64,000 nucleotides of DNA from JBFMAI01 sp040755725. GTDB lineage: Bacteria; Planctomycetota; Phycisphaerae; UBA1845; Fen-1342. Both the position numbers and the translations under genes were made by a program. Of the stretch, positions 1-10,518 are shown in pieces. Below the pieces are notes generated by a model. It saw nothing but the letters and a program-made list of their open reading frames with translations. It ran no database searches and had not been told where the DNA came from. Numbering within the stretch: the first letter of the stretch is position 1; every line of letters begins with the position of its first letter. The stretch covers positions 334,126-398,125 of the forward strand of contig JBFMAI010000023.1 in NCBI GenBank assembly GCA_040755725.1. Direction: 5' to 3'.

Positions 1-373
1 GCCGTGCTCACGACGTCCGGCCGTCGTGGTCGTGGGAACCACGCCGCCGCCTGCACATTCCCGCCGAAACCGTTTTCGGACGCGGCTCATGGCGGTGACA
101 GTCACCAGCGCTGCGCCGCGTCGCACTTCTACCGGCCCTGCGTATTGAATTGCAGAAGCCGACTGCCGTCAAACATCCGGGCCACGTGTGTTTTCGGACG
201 TTGAGGTCCGCTGCGTGCGGCCGGGCGTAAAACCTGCGGTGGAACAAGCTCGTCGCGGCAGCTAAACTCTAGGCTTACGCGCCGTGCGGCTGGCCGGGCG
301 ACCGGCCGCCGGCAGGGCTTCGGTGCCGACGAGGCACACCCTGCCCGCGTCGGATGGGAACGGAGAGCGGTGG
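1..373. other. Left-edge stretch without a recognised gene
   Basis: Short open frames exist on both strands (4-204 plus, 8-247 minus), but their translations are Arg/Pro/Ala-rich, as expected from out-of-frame GC-rich DNA, and match no family I know. I see no tRNA or clear terminator. The last part is presumably the promoter and leader of the secreted protein that starts at 374. Confidence 0.5.
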
Positions 374-919
374 ATGGGACGATCCTTCAACGCGCTCGTT
401 GGGTTGGCTAGTTTGGTGTTCGCTGGGGTGTTCGCGATCGCACCAGCGGCCAGCCCCGCGGCCACCGCCACGCCGGCCGAGACCGGCGCGGTTCCTTTCA
501 AGGCCCCCGACGAGGCGTTGCCGGAGGTCCCAGCCCGGCCCGAGGACTTCTCCGCGGCGGCTGAACCGCTGGACACTTCGCCAGGAAGTGCGGACGTGGC
601 CGGCCCGGAGTCAGAGGCGGCGGTCCTGTATCGCGTGTGCCGCGTCACCGCGTATTGCGACCGAGGCACGACGGCCTCTGGGGTTCCATCCGGGATGGGG
701 CAATGTGCCGCACCTGCGGACATCCCCTTCGGGTCCATCGTCTACATCCCCGCCCTCGACCAGCGCTTCGTAGTCACCGACCGCACGCACCGTCGCTTCC
801 GCCGGGGTACGGTGGACATCTTCATGCCCAACGCCCGGCAATGCCGCAACTTCGGTCGCCATTACCTGGAGTGCGAGATCACGCTCCCGTCGGGTCAGAC
901 GCTCCGGGCCGGGCGGTGA
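374..919 (+). CDS. Secreted 3D-domain protein (RlpA/MltA-like double-psi beta-barrel)
   Basis: A 181-residue exported protein. Residues 1-30 form a signal peptide (basic start, hydrophobic core, Ala-rich cleavage region). Residues 30-85 are a Pro/Ala/Glu-rich linker. The C-terminal domain has the hallmarks of the 3D domain: VTAYCDRGTTASG at 91-103, IPFG at 117-120, DRTHRRFRRGTVDIFMP at 136-152, with the conserved aspartates D136 and D148. The family is named for three such aspartates and resembles the catalytic barrel of lytic transglycosylases such as MltA, so a role in the cell wall or envelope is plausible, though planctomycete peptidoglycan is unusual. Several cysteines (89, 95, 111, 157, 167) could form disulfides. 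I chose the ATG at 374 over an upstream in-frame start at 284 because it places the signal peptide at the N-terminus and has GGAGAG just upstream. Confidence 0.8.
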   Translation: MGRSFNALVGLASLVFAGVFAIAPAASPAATATPAETGAVPFKAPDEALPEVPARPEDFSAAAEPLDTSPGSADVAGPESEAAVLYRVCRVTAYCDRGTTASGVPSGMGQCAAPADIPFGSIVYIPALDQRFVVTDRTHRRFRRGTVDIFMPNARQCRNFGRHYLECEITLPSGQTLRAGR

Positions 920-1118
920 GGGCGTGGTGCGTCGTTAGGGGCGCTTCGGTCGATCCAGACTGGGAGCATTACCCCCCCGCCGCGATCCATGATCTGGCCA
1001 TGCGCGCTGGCCGGCACCGCCGGTACCCATTGCGGGCCATCTGTTTATAATTACCGGGCGATCGCAGCGCGGGTCGTACGCCGCGTGAGCCGCGCGGTCC
1101 CGCGTGACGGGTGCCCGG

Positions 1119-3491
1119 ATGCCCAATCGCCCGCCCAACCCCTGCGGACATCGCGCCGAGGTCGAGGCCTTGGCGCGTGGCGAGTTGGAGGGGGCGGGGC
1201 GTGAACAGACGGAGCACCACTTGGCCCGCTGCGCGGGCTGCCGGTCGCACTACCGGCAACTGACGGGGCGGCGCTATCCGCGCATCCGCAACTACACGAT
1301 TCTGTCGGAGTTGGGCCGCGGGGGTTTCGGGGTCGTGTACAAGGCGATCCATCACAGCAAGGAGCGGTTTGAGGCCATAAAAGTTCTGTTCGGCAAGACC
1401 GCCCAACGGGAGGCGTACTTCGAGAACGAAGTCCGGCTGGCCGCCCGGCTGCGACACCCAAACATCGCCACGCTCTTTGACGCCCACCTGAAGAGCCCCC
1501 CGCTCTACTACGCGATGGAGTTCGTGCAGGGTCAGCAGCTTCACCGTTACCTCCGGCACAACGAGGTGTCCCTGGAACAGCGCATCGACCTGCTGCGGAC
1601 CGTGGCCTTGGCGATGGGGTACGCGCACCGCCAGGGCGTGATTCACCGCGACCTCAAGCCGCAGAACATCCTGATCGACGCGCAGGGGCAGCCACGGATC
1701 GTCGATTTCGGCATTGCCAAGCGCCTCGTCGTCGAGCGCGATGCCGAGACCCCGGACGTGGACGCGGACCGCACGACGGAGGGCGCGCTGGGGACGTTTG
1801 GGTACATGGCGCCGGAGCAGATGGGCGGTCAGGATGTGGATTGGCGGGCCGACATCTATGCCCTGGGAGCGTTGCTGTTTCACCTCGTGACGGGGCACTC
1901 CGCCCGTTTCGCGACGCACTTGGAGCACCTGACGGCGGCGCTGCGGGAGCGCCAGGTGGCCCGCGCGGCCGACCTGGCGGCGATCATCGCGTGTTGTGTC
2001 CACCCCGACGCGGCCCGGCGTTACGCCGACTGCGAATCGCTCGTCGCAGACCTCGACCGCTACGTGGCGGGGCGACCCATCCAGGCACGGCACGCGTCGC
2101 CGCCGGGGTATCGCGTGGCGCGCATCGTGGGCCTGACGGCGCGCAACCACCCGTGGTCGGTCCAGGCGGCCGCCATTACCGCGATGGTGGTCTTGCTGAG
2201 CGCGATCTTCTGGCTCAATGGGGCCCATTGGTACCCGGCGCGGACACCGACGCAGCGGACCACCTTGATCGGCATCCTGCCGAGCACGGTAGCGGCGATC
2301 CGCTCCGGAGACCTACAGGCCGATCGACCGGGGCTGACGGCGGAGAACCGCAAGTCGTGGCGGCTGCTATATGGGCGGCTGATGGAGAAACTGGGGCCGG
2401 CCCGGCCCGCCGTTGTGGTCTGGGACTTTTACTTCCCGGACTGCTACCCCGAGTTTGACGAGCGCTTCGTCGCCGGCCTGCGGGCGGCGGAGGTGCCTGT
2501 CATCGTCGGGGCCCAAGGCGCGGATCAGAACGGCGATCCGGCGTTGTGCCCGGCGATTCGTGACGCCGTCCACGCGTGGGGCCTGCTGTCCGCGGCGGCG
2601 CCGGCCCAGACCGAAGGGGCCGTTCACATCCCCCTGGCCGTGCAGCGCGGTCACGCCCCGGCCATGCCGGCGCTATCGCTCGCGGCGCTAGCGGCGTTTC
2701 GGCGGCCGGATTGCGACGTGGCCATCGACGTGACGCCGACGGCGCTGCGCTTGCGCCACCGCAAACGGGAGTTGGCCGCCGGCGAGCTGCGCTGGCACGA
2801 GGACCCCCACCCGGTGCCCATCTTCAAGACGGAGGTCGCCGCGCCGTGGCAGCCGCACGCCATGCCCGGGGACCGCTTCCACTTCAGCCGGTTTGCCCTG
2901 CCCACGCTGGCCCCCTGGGCGCGCGAACCTCGGACGCTGGAGGACGTGCTGGCCGCGGACACCAACCAGTTGCGGCAGTGGTTCGAGGGGCGGGCGGTGC
3001 TGGTCGGGCTCATGCTGCCGATGTTCGACCAGTGCCGATTGGAAAATGGGGAGTTGGTCTTCGGGAGCCAGGTTCAGGCGATGGTGCTGGACGACCTGCT
3101 GAACGAGGCGGCGTTGGAACGCTTCGGGCGACCGCAGATCGTCCTCGTGGTGCTGTTGAGCTGCGTCGCGGCCGGGCTCGCCGTGAACCTGGTGCCCTTG
3201 GGGGGGCGCGCGCGGATGCGCTCGATCGGCCCGCCGCCGGCGGCGGCGGCGCTGCTGGTGCTCACAACGGCGTACTTTGTGACCCGGGAGCCGCTGGCGC
3301 CCTGGGCCCTGACCGTAACGGTGCTGGCCTGTTCCCTCGTCGGCGGAGCGACCGCCACCTTGCTCGTGCGCCTCTGGCACCAACGTCAACTGCACTTGAC
3401 GCCGGAGCCGGCCTGGTCAGCGGACGAGGGCACCGCCTCGACGACGGTCCTGGCCTCTCCGCTCGGCGAAACGCCGGCCTCGACCCGGTGA
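1119..3491 (+). CDS. Zinc-finger / Ser-Thr protein kinase / CHASE2 membrane receptor
   Basis: A 790-residue signalling protein. Residues about 8-42 form a zf-HC2-like anti-sigma-type finger (CGH at the start, then H-x3-C-x2-C). The kinase domain follows: glycine loop GRGGFGVVYK near 65, AIKVL lysine near 87, catalytic HRDLKPQN at 176-183, DFG near 196 and an APEQ motif, so all key catalytic residues are present. One membrane segment (about 345-367) leads into a CHASE2-type sensor region (about 370-665), and three hydrophobic segments (about 675-747) close the protein. Known CHASE2 domains are extracytoplasmic sensors, so an outside signal probably controls kinase activity. A GTG at 1104 is an alternative start; I prefer the ATG at 1119, although neither has a strong ribosome-binding site. 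The substrate is unknown. Confidence 0.85.
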   Translation: MPNRPPNPCGHRAEVEALARGELEGAGREQTEHHLARCAGCRSHYRQLTGRRYPRIRNYTILSELGRGGFGVVYKAIHHSKERFEAIKVLFGKTAQREAYFENEVRLAARLRHPNIATLFDAHLKSPPLYYAMEFVQGQQLHRYLRHNEVSLEQRIDLLRTVALAMGYAHRQGVIHRDLKPQNILIDAQGQPRIVDFGIAKRLVVERDAETPDVDADRTTEGALGTFGYMAPEQMGGQDVDWRADIYALGALLFHLVTGHSARFATHLEHLTAALRERQVARAADLAAIIACCVHPDAARRYADCESLVADLDRYVAGRPIQARHASPPGYRVARIVGLTARNHPWSVQAAAITAMVVLLSAIFWLNGAHWYPARTPTQRTTLIGILPSTVAAIRSGDLQADRPGLTAENRKSWRLLYGRLMEKLGPARPAVVVWDFYFPDCYPEFDERFVAGLRAAEVPVIVGAQGADQNGDPALCPAIRDAVHAWGLLSAAAPAQTEGAVHIPLAVQRGHAPAMPALSLAALAAFRRPDCDVAIDVTPTALRLRHRKRELAAGELRWHEDPHPVPIFKTEVAAPWQPHAMPGDRFHFSRFALPTLAPWAREPRTLEDVLAADTNQLRQWFEGRAVLVGLMLPMFDQCRLENGELVFGSQVQAMVLDDLLNEAALERFGRPQIVLVVLLSCVAAGLAVNLVPLGGRARMRSIGPPPAAAALLVLTTAYFVTREPLAPWALTVTVLACSLVGGATATLLVRLWHQRQLHLTPEPAWSADEGTASTTVLASPLGETPASTR

Positions 3492-3522
3492 GGGGCCGCA
3501 CCGCCGACCCGTGAAGTCGCCG

Positions 3523-4347
3523 TCAGTTGCCCGTCAGCCCCGGAACCTGATAGCTGGTTGCCGTTCCGCCGTTGACCTGCACGCGCACCGTCCCGGTCAC
3601 CGGCGACTCGCTGGTGAACGTGACGAGCAGGGTGGCGGCCGGCGCACCACCGGTTTCGGTGACGGTGAATTGGGCGGTGCCGCTCTCGGGGATGAAGTTC
3701 CCGTTGTTGACGGGGTCGATTACGAGGGAGCTGAACGCGACGGCGAGCGTCGCGGTCCCGTCGCTGACCTCCACGTCCGCCGTGGGCAGCCGCAGCAGCC
3801 CCGCCCGCTCCAGCCACGCCGTGATGTCGCCGACGAAGCTGCCGACGCCGGCGGTGGTCAGATCGGCGGTGCCGTCGAGCGACACCCCGCCAACGATGTC
3901 GGCGATGGTCAGGACGACCTGGCCGGTTATCGCGCGGCCCGCAATCGTCACGATGTTGATGTTGACCGTGGTGGTCCGGCTGGCCCGGTTAACGATCACG
4001 TCCACTGTGCCGGTCACCGTCTGGTTGGCCATGGCGCCGGTGGTGCAGCCGATGCCGGCCAAGCCGTAGTTCAGTTGGACGGCCGCCTGGTCTTGCGTGG
4101 ACACGAAGCTGACGATGGGACACGTGCCGAAGACGCCGATCTGCGCGATGTCATCCAGGTCCAACCGCGAATCTCGCAGCGGGTGGAAAAGGTGGAGCGC
4201 CGCGGCCCCCGCCTTGGTTTGCTCGGCCATGAGCTGGATGGCGGCCTTCTGTGCATCGGTCAGATCGACGGGGGTCGGACGCGGGCAGCCGCCCGCGATC
4301 AGCGCCAACAGGGCGATCGACACCAGCACCGGAATCCTGCGGGTCAT
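3523..4347 (-). CDS. Secreted lipoprotein of unknown function
   Basis: A 274-residue predicted lipoprotein. Its N-terminus (MTRRIPV, then a hydrophobic run ending LIAGGC) is a lipobox, so the mature protein would begin at Cys21. Next comes a helical stretch (DAQKAAIQLMAEQTKAG), then Thr/Val/Gly-rich beta-strand sequence with repeated V-T-G-T-V patterns, as in immunoglobulin-like or solenoid secreted domains. I do not recognise the family. The start is fixed by AGGAGG 6-11 bases upstream and by the signal peptide; the frame continues upstream, but that part is not protein-like. The gene converges on the kinase gene with only about 31 bases between their ends. Confidence 0.75.
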   Translation of the reverse strand: MTRRIPVLVSIALLALIAGGCPRPTPVDLTDAQKAAIQLMAEQTKAGAAALHLFHPLRDSRLDLDDIAQIGVFGTCPIVSFVSTQDQAAVQLNYGLAGIGCTTGAMANQTVTGTVDVIVNRASRTTTVNINIVTIAGRAITGQVVLTIADIVGGVSLDGTADLTTAGVGSFVGDITAWLERAGLLRLPTADVEVSDGTATLAVAFSSLVIDPVNNGNFIPESGTAQFTVTETGGAPAATLLVTFTSESPVTGTVRVQVNGGTATSYQVPGLTGN

Positions 4348-4508
4348 GCGGTAGCCTCCTGCTACAAGGTGGTTAATCCTGCACTGCCAGGATGATAGCA
4401 GCGATTGCGCCAGGCGAAAGGGCGCCACGAGCGGGCGCTCCCGGCCTTGGCATAGCGACGCCCCCCCCGCGCAGTGCCGAGGTGTCGCCCCCACCGCCGA
4501 GGACTGAC

Positions 4509-4643
4509 TCACGCCACGCTGACGCGGCGGCCGACGCGGCGTTTGCGGTTGATGAGCTTCCGCCCGGCGCTGGTGCGCATGCGCGCGCGGAAGCCGCACT
4601 TGCGCTTGCGTTTGATCTTGCTGATGCGATGCGGATAATGCAT
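4509..4643 (-). CDS. rpmH: Ribosomal protein L34
   Basis: A 44-residue basic protein of the large ribosomal subunit, equal to the usual L34 length. It reads MHYPHRISKIKRKRKCGFRA and continues RMRTSAGRKLINRKRRVGRR. The KRKRKxGFRARMxTxxGRK signature is diagnostic of L34. The N-terminus MHYPHR differs from the common MKRTYQPS form, as I recall for other planctomycete L34 proteins. The longer open frame reaching 4832 is upstream noise. The usual neighbours (rnpA, yidC, dnaA) are not adjacent: a lipoprotein gene follows and a TPR gene precedes. Confidence 0.9.
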   Translation of the reverse strand: MHYPHRISKIKRKRKCGFRARMRTSAGRKLINRKRRVGRRVSVA

Positions 4644-5142
4644 GAGACTCACCAATATCAACCGGCCGCACCGCGGCCTGACCCGCCGGACTACCGCTAC
4701 AGACCAGCTAGTATGCCCGGAATGCTGCCCGGCGCCAAGGGGCGGCACTCCGCAGGTGACACCTGGGCGTGACCGGTGCCTACCGCGGACTCGGTCCGCG
4801 TTGCGGCACAAGGACTTGCGGCGTTTCGCCATTCAGGGCTGATCCGGTACGATTCCGCCCCGCATAAGCCGAATGGAGAGGCCACGACGGGCGCCGGGCG
4901 CGTGATCGTCATCTTGGTCCATGGGTTCCTTGTCCCGCGTGCAGCGCTGTTCGCCGAAAACCTCGCCCCAGCTTGAGACATTCATCAGGCCGCGTGCCCG
5001 CCGCACTCCGTGGCCCCGGGCCCACGGATCGGTCGCTGCCCGAGGGGCGGGTGGTATTTTCGTTGCAAACAACGGCCCGCGCGCAGAAAAGATGAATCCC
5101 GCCCTTCATTTTTCCGAATGAAACGACTCCCGGCCCGCCTCT
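4644..5142. other. 500-base spacer upstream of rpmH
   Basis: No coding sequence is convincing here; short frames on both strands translate to Arg/Ala/Pro-rich noise. The region should contain the rpmH promoter (minus strand) and the 3' end of the TPR gene transcript, but I see no strong consensus promoter or terminator hairpin. Confidence 0.4.
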
Positions 5143-6846
5143 CTACACGTCCCAGCCGCGCAGGGCGTCGTAGTTGGCCTGGTAGGTAGTGTTGTTCGGG
5201 AACAGCCGCAGGGCTTCCTTGAATGACAAAACCGCTTTCTTGTAGTCCTTCTCCTCGCGGTAATACACCCCGCGCGCGTTGTAGGCGTCCGCGAGCTTCT
5301 GCTTGGTGGCCGTGTTCGACGTGTCGATGGCGTACGCCTCGCGGTACCGCTCGATGGCGTCGTCGTAGTTCAGGTTGTACAGCCGCCAGTCGGCGTAGGC
5401 CACGAAGGCGTTGATCGTGTTGTTCTTGTACGTCTCGTTCTTGTTAAACAGATCGTAGGCCCGGCGGTAGGACTGGGCGGCGGCCAGGTAGTCGCCCTCC
5501 GCGACGAGCTGGTCGCCGATGGCATTACGCGTCTCGGCGAGCTTCTCTTTGTAGTCCGCGTTCTGCTGGCTCAGGTCGTAGGCAATCTGGTACGCCAGGG
5601 CCTCACCACCGATCTCGGCCCCCGAAGCGATGCGCTTCCGCTCCAGCGTGCGCCCGACGGCATACGCCCCGCGCGCCCCACGCAGCCGCAGCGTCTTATC
5701 GCCTCCAAACTGGATCAGGTCGGCCGCTTTGCGGTAGCTGGTCAGGGCCGCGTCCGCGCGGCCGAGCCGCACGAGCTGCTCGGCGCGGGCGATGTGCCCC
5801 TCGGCCACGGCCTGCTTGGTCTCGTAGCCGGTCGGGTCCAGCTCGCGGGCCCGCTGGAAGTGCCCCTGGGCGGCGTTGACGTCGTTGCGCCGCAGCGCCT
5901 CCCGTCCGAGACCCACATACGCCGCCGCCAGATCACGCTGGAAGGCGACATCCCCTTCCCCCAACTTGCTGGCCTCGGTGAGCGTGGCGACGGCGTCCTC
6001 ATACCGCCCCTGGCCCAACTGGGCCTTGCCCAGCAACTGGCGCACGAAGGCCGACTCGGGGATTTCCGCGGCCAACTCGGCCAGTCGGGCCTCGATCTGC
6101 GGCAGCTCGTTCGCCGTGGCCAGGCGGACGGCGGTGCCGTACTGCATCAGGCCGTTGCCCGCGTCGCCCTGATCAAGCATGGCTTCCGCCAGCGCCACTC
6201 GGGCCGTCACATTGTCCGGACTGCGCTGGGTGAGCGAGATCAGGATACGGATGCTCTCCTCCCGGCTCTTCGGATCGCGGGCCATCGCCTGTGCTTGGCG
6301 CAGTACGGACTCGTCGTCCCCTTGCAGGATGCGCGCGTTCTGCGCGTCCTTGTCATACCCGACGGCGGGGTCCATCGCGTGCGCTTTGAGGAATAGCTGC
6401 TCGGCCTCCGCGAACTTCCCCTCGGACAGGTCGGCGTAGCCCAACGCATGTACCGCCGCGGCGTTCGTCTTGTTCTGGGCCAGCAGGTCGTTCATGAGCT
6501 GGCGAGCGGCGTCGTAGTTGCCCTCGTCCACGTACATAAGCGCCTGCTCGACGGCCTTCGCCTCCGCCTCCTGCTGCTCCGGGGGGAGCAGGACCGCGTC
6601 GGCCGCGGACGTGGTGGTGGGGTTCAGGACGGCCTGCAAGTTGAATTGCCACACGCCGGAGGTTCCCAGTGTGGTGTAGTCCCGGAACCCGACGACGGTG
6701 GGGGCACTCTCGTTGATGGAGACCTGGGCGGGCGGGCCGAAGAGCGACGAAGGGGTGCTGCCGGTCGTTCCGGCTCCGAGGGACGTGGTGCGCGCGCCGC
6801 CGGAGCCCCCCAAGCCCAGGATGGTGAAACTTGTGCCAACGTCCAT
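5143..6846 (-). CDS. TPR-repeat protein
   Basis: A 567-residue soluble scaffold-type protein. Residues 1-80 are Gly/Ser/Thr-rich low complexity with no signal peptide or membrane segment. The rest is a chain of tetratricopeptide repeats; clear ones include EGNYDAARQLMNDLLAQNK, EGKFAEAEQLFLKAHAMDP, QGRYEDAVATLTEASKLG and a C-terminal YKKAVLSFKEALRLFPNN. TPR arrays bind protein partners; no enzymatic domain is visible. The ATG at 6846 has GGAG about 10 bases upstream; an in-frame start at 6891 would add only 15 residues. It stands alone between rpmH and a small membrane protein gene. Confidence 0.85.
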   Translation of the reverse strand: MDVGTSFTILGLGGSGGARTTSLGAGTTGSTPSSLFGPPAQVSINESAPTVVGFRDYTTLGTSGVWQFNLQAVLNPTTTSAADAVLLPPEQQEAEAKAVEQALMYVDEGNYDAARQLMNDLLAQNKTNAAAVHALGYADLSEGKFAEAEQLFLKAHAMDPAVGYDKDAQNARILQGDDESVLRQAQAMARDPKSREESIRILISLTQRSPDNVTARVALAEAMLDQGDAGNGLMQYGTAVRLATANELPQIEARLAELAAEIPESAFVRQLLGKAQLGQGRYEDAVATLTEASKLGEGDVAFQRDLAAAYVGLGREALRRNDVNAAQGHFQRARELDPTGYETKQAVAEGHIARAEQLVRLGRADAALTSYRKAADLIQFGGDKTLRLRGARGAYAVGRTLERKRIASGAEIGGEALAYQIAYDLSQQNADYKEKLAETRNAIGDQLVAEGDYLAAAQSYRRAYDLFNKNETYKNNTINAFVAYADWRLYNLNYDDAIERYREAYAIDTSNTATKQKLADAYNARGVYYREEKDYKKAVLSFKEALRLFPNNTTYQANYDALRGWDV

Positions 6847-7061
6847 CCGTCGGTCTCCGCTGTGGACAGACCGGTTCTCACCAGGAAGCATTCCAATGGA
6901 ACGGCGGGGTCGTCAACTTGACTTGTTTTCGCGGCCGGAGACGCAGGATGGCCAGATTCCCGGACGGTTGGGGGACGCGGCCTCGGGTGCCGGTGTGCGT
7001 CCGGGAATGTCCGGGCCCGCGGCTGGGGCGCGGTCGGATAACACCGCCCGATGCCGGCCGG

Positions 7062-7331
7062 TCACACCGGCTCGCCGCACTCGGGGCAGCGCGGCTCGCG
7101 GAGGCCGCGGAGGATGTAGCCGCAGCGTCGGCAGCGGGTTTCGCGGTCGCGGCGGTCGGTGAGCCACACGAGGAACCAGCCGTAGCAGGCAACCACGGTC
7201 AGCGTGATGGCGCACGCCAAGTACGCGGTCGGAACGGCGTAGCGGGCGCGGGCCTGCCACACGGTGGAGACCCAGACCGCCGCCGCGGCCAATCCAAGCA
7301 CTGACGTGATGACCCGGTTCGCGGTTCGCAT
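7062..7331 (-). CDS. Small membrane protein with C-terminal zinc ribbon
   Basis: An 89-residue protein with two hydrophobic segments (about 7-24 and 36-57) and a C-terminal zinc ribbon, CRRCGY at 67-72 and CPEC at 82-85. Short membrane proteins ending in a CRRCGYxLRGL...CPEC motif are common in planctomycetes; their function is unknown. I chose the ATG at 7331 because the upstream open frame (to 7637) is out-of-frame sequence of the divergent deacetylase gene and its leader. The 308-base gap to that gene, 7332-7639, presumably holds divergent promoters. Confidence 0.7.
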   Translation of the reverse strand: MRTANRVITSVLGLAAAAVWVSTVWQARARYAVPTAYLACAITLTVVACYGWFLVWLTDRRDRETRCRRCGYILRGLREPRCPECGEPV

Positions 7332-7639
7332 GGGCGTCTCCGCGAGTGCGCCCGGCCCGGTCGCGGTGCGGATCAGACGGGGGCCGCCGGGGTCGAGCGT
7401 CAGCGCCAGACCATAGCCGCGCCGTGGCCGACTGGGAATAGCGGCGTCTCCCGGCGCTGGACCCCCGAGTGTCCGCGCAACCTTCCCGACGCCGCGCGCG
7501 GCCGACCGGCAAGCTCTATAATCTCGGGTCCATCGTAGGTCGGTGTGCTCGCGCGGCGCCGCGCGGTCGAATGGCGCGCGGCGGGCCGTCGTCCGACGCC
7601 CGCGACACTCCAGCCGCGCCAGGCCAATGGAAGCCACTC

Positions 7640-8398
7640 ATGACGCAACCCCTCGACATCCTCTTCACCATGCCCCACCCGGACGACGTCGAAATCACCT
7701 GCGGCGGCACGATCGCCAAGCTCGTGAAGCTCGGCTACCGCGTGGGTGTCGTTCACATGACCAACGGCGAGCCGACCCCGCGCGGAACGCCGGAAACCCG
7801 GGCCCGAGAATCCGCCGAAGCGGCCCGCCTCCTGGGCGTCGAGCACATCGTCACGCTCGACCTGCCGAACCGCGAGCTGATGGACGGGCCGGCGGCGCGC
7901 TACGCGGTGGCGACGGCGTTTCGGCGGTTCCGCCCCAAGGTGGTCGTCGGGATGGCGGGGCGGACGCCCGGGGCGTCACCGGACCATTGGCAGGGGCAAC
8001 TCATCCTCGAAGGGGCCCGCTTCTACTCGCAGCTCACGAAGTGGGACGACCGTTTCGCCGGCACGCCGCCGCACCGCATCGATTGGCTGTGGTACCGTCC
8101 GGTGGCAATCTCGGCGGAGCTGCACACCTTCCCGGCCACGTTCGTGGTGGACATCAGCGACGTGTACGAACAAAAGGTGGCGGCCATCTCGTGCTACAAG
8201 TCGCAGTTCGACGAACAGCGGCTGGCCCGCCTGTTGCACCGCGTGCGGGCCATCGACGCGGCGGAGGGCTCGCGGTGCGGGTTCGAATACGGCGAGCTGT
8301 TCGCCCTGCCGCACGCCGTGCCGGTGACCGACCCGCTGGCCCACTTTCGCGGCGTCTCGCCGTGGGTGCCGCCGACCTATCCGCCGCGCAACGGCTGA
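7640..8398 (+). CDS. LmbE/PIG-L family deacetylase (BshB1-like)
   Basis: A 252-residue zinc-dependent N-acetylglucosaminyl deacetylase-type enzyme. The metal-binding motif MPHPDDVE (about 11-18) is intact, followed by the family's GGTIAKL and the MTNGEPTPRGTPETRARESAEAA stretch (quoted in part), in which TNGE and the ARESAEAA helix are typical. The second half keeps the family's SHxxK-like CYKSQF motif, typical of the BshB1/LmbE branch. In bacillithiol producers BshB1 deacetylates GlcNAc-malate; with no bshA or bshC nearby I leave the substrate open. The start at 7640 lacks a strong ribosome-binding site, but upstream sequence is not protein-like. It converges on the sigma-54 activator, 17 bases away. 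Confidence 0.85.
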   Translation: MTQPLDILFTMPHPDDVEITCGGTIAKLVKLGYRVGVVHMTNGEPTPRGTPETRARESAEAARLLGVEHIVTLDLPNRELMDGPAARYAVATAFRRFRPKVVVGMAGRTPGASPDHWQGQLILEGARFYSQLTKWDDRFAGTPPHRIDWLWYRPVAISAELHTFPATFVVDISDVYEQKVAAISCYKSQFDEQRLARLLHRVRAIDAAEGSRCGFEYGELFALPHAVPVTDPLAHFRGVSPWVPPTYPPRNG

Positions 8399-8414
8399 GG
8401 CTGGAGCGGGGGCG

Positions 8415-10217
<1,803 letters not shown>

Positions 10218-10276
10218 CGACCCGAACTCCGGTGCCGCGGCGCCCCCGGGCCGGGGGGCGCCCCCCCCCCAAATAA

Positions 10277-10286
10277 NNNNNNNNNN
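10277..10286. other. Assembly gap (10 N)
   Basis: Ten Ns, preceded by a run of ten or more C and followed immediately by a perfect hairpin (10287-10311: 10-base stem GCGCCGACCC / GGGTCGGCGC, 5-base loop). The homopolymer and hairpin probably caused the break, so the true gap length may not be 10. Confidence 0.9.
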
Positions 10287-10518
10287 GCGCCGACCCGGTC
10301 CGGGTCGGCGCCGCCCACCATTGAAGTCTAGCAGCTCGTTGCGGAACGGCCAGCGGCGCTTGACCCAGCAGCGCCGGACTTCCGAGCCCGGCGTTCTGGG
10401 ACTTCGCCAGCGCGGTCACACTGGACTCGGAGGTCCAGCGCTACAGACTCTCGCCGGGCTTCCGGACCGGTTTGTGCCTCCCCGCCACCGCAGACAGCCG
10501 CGGCGGCAGGTAGATGCT

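Noticed and set aside
969..2228. 419-codon minus-strand frame over the kinase gene
   Set aside because: Opposite strand of clear kinase motifs; composition typical of an antisense shadow.
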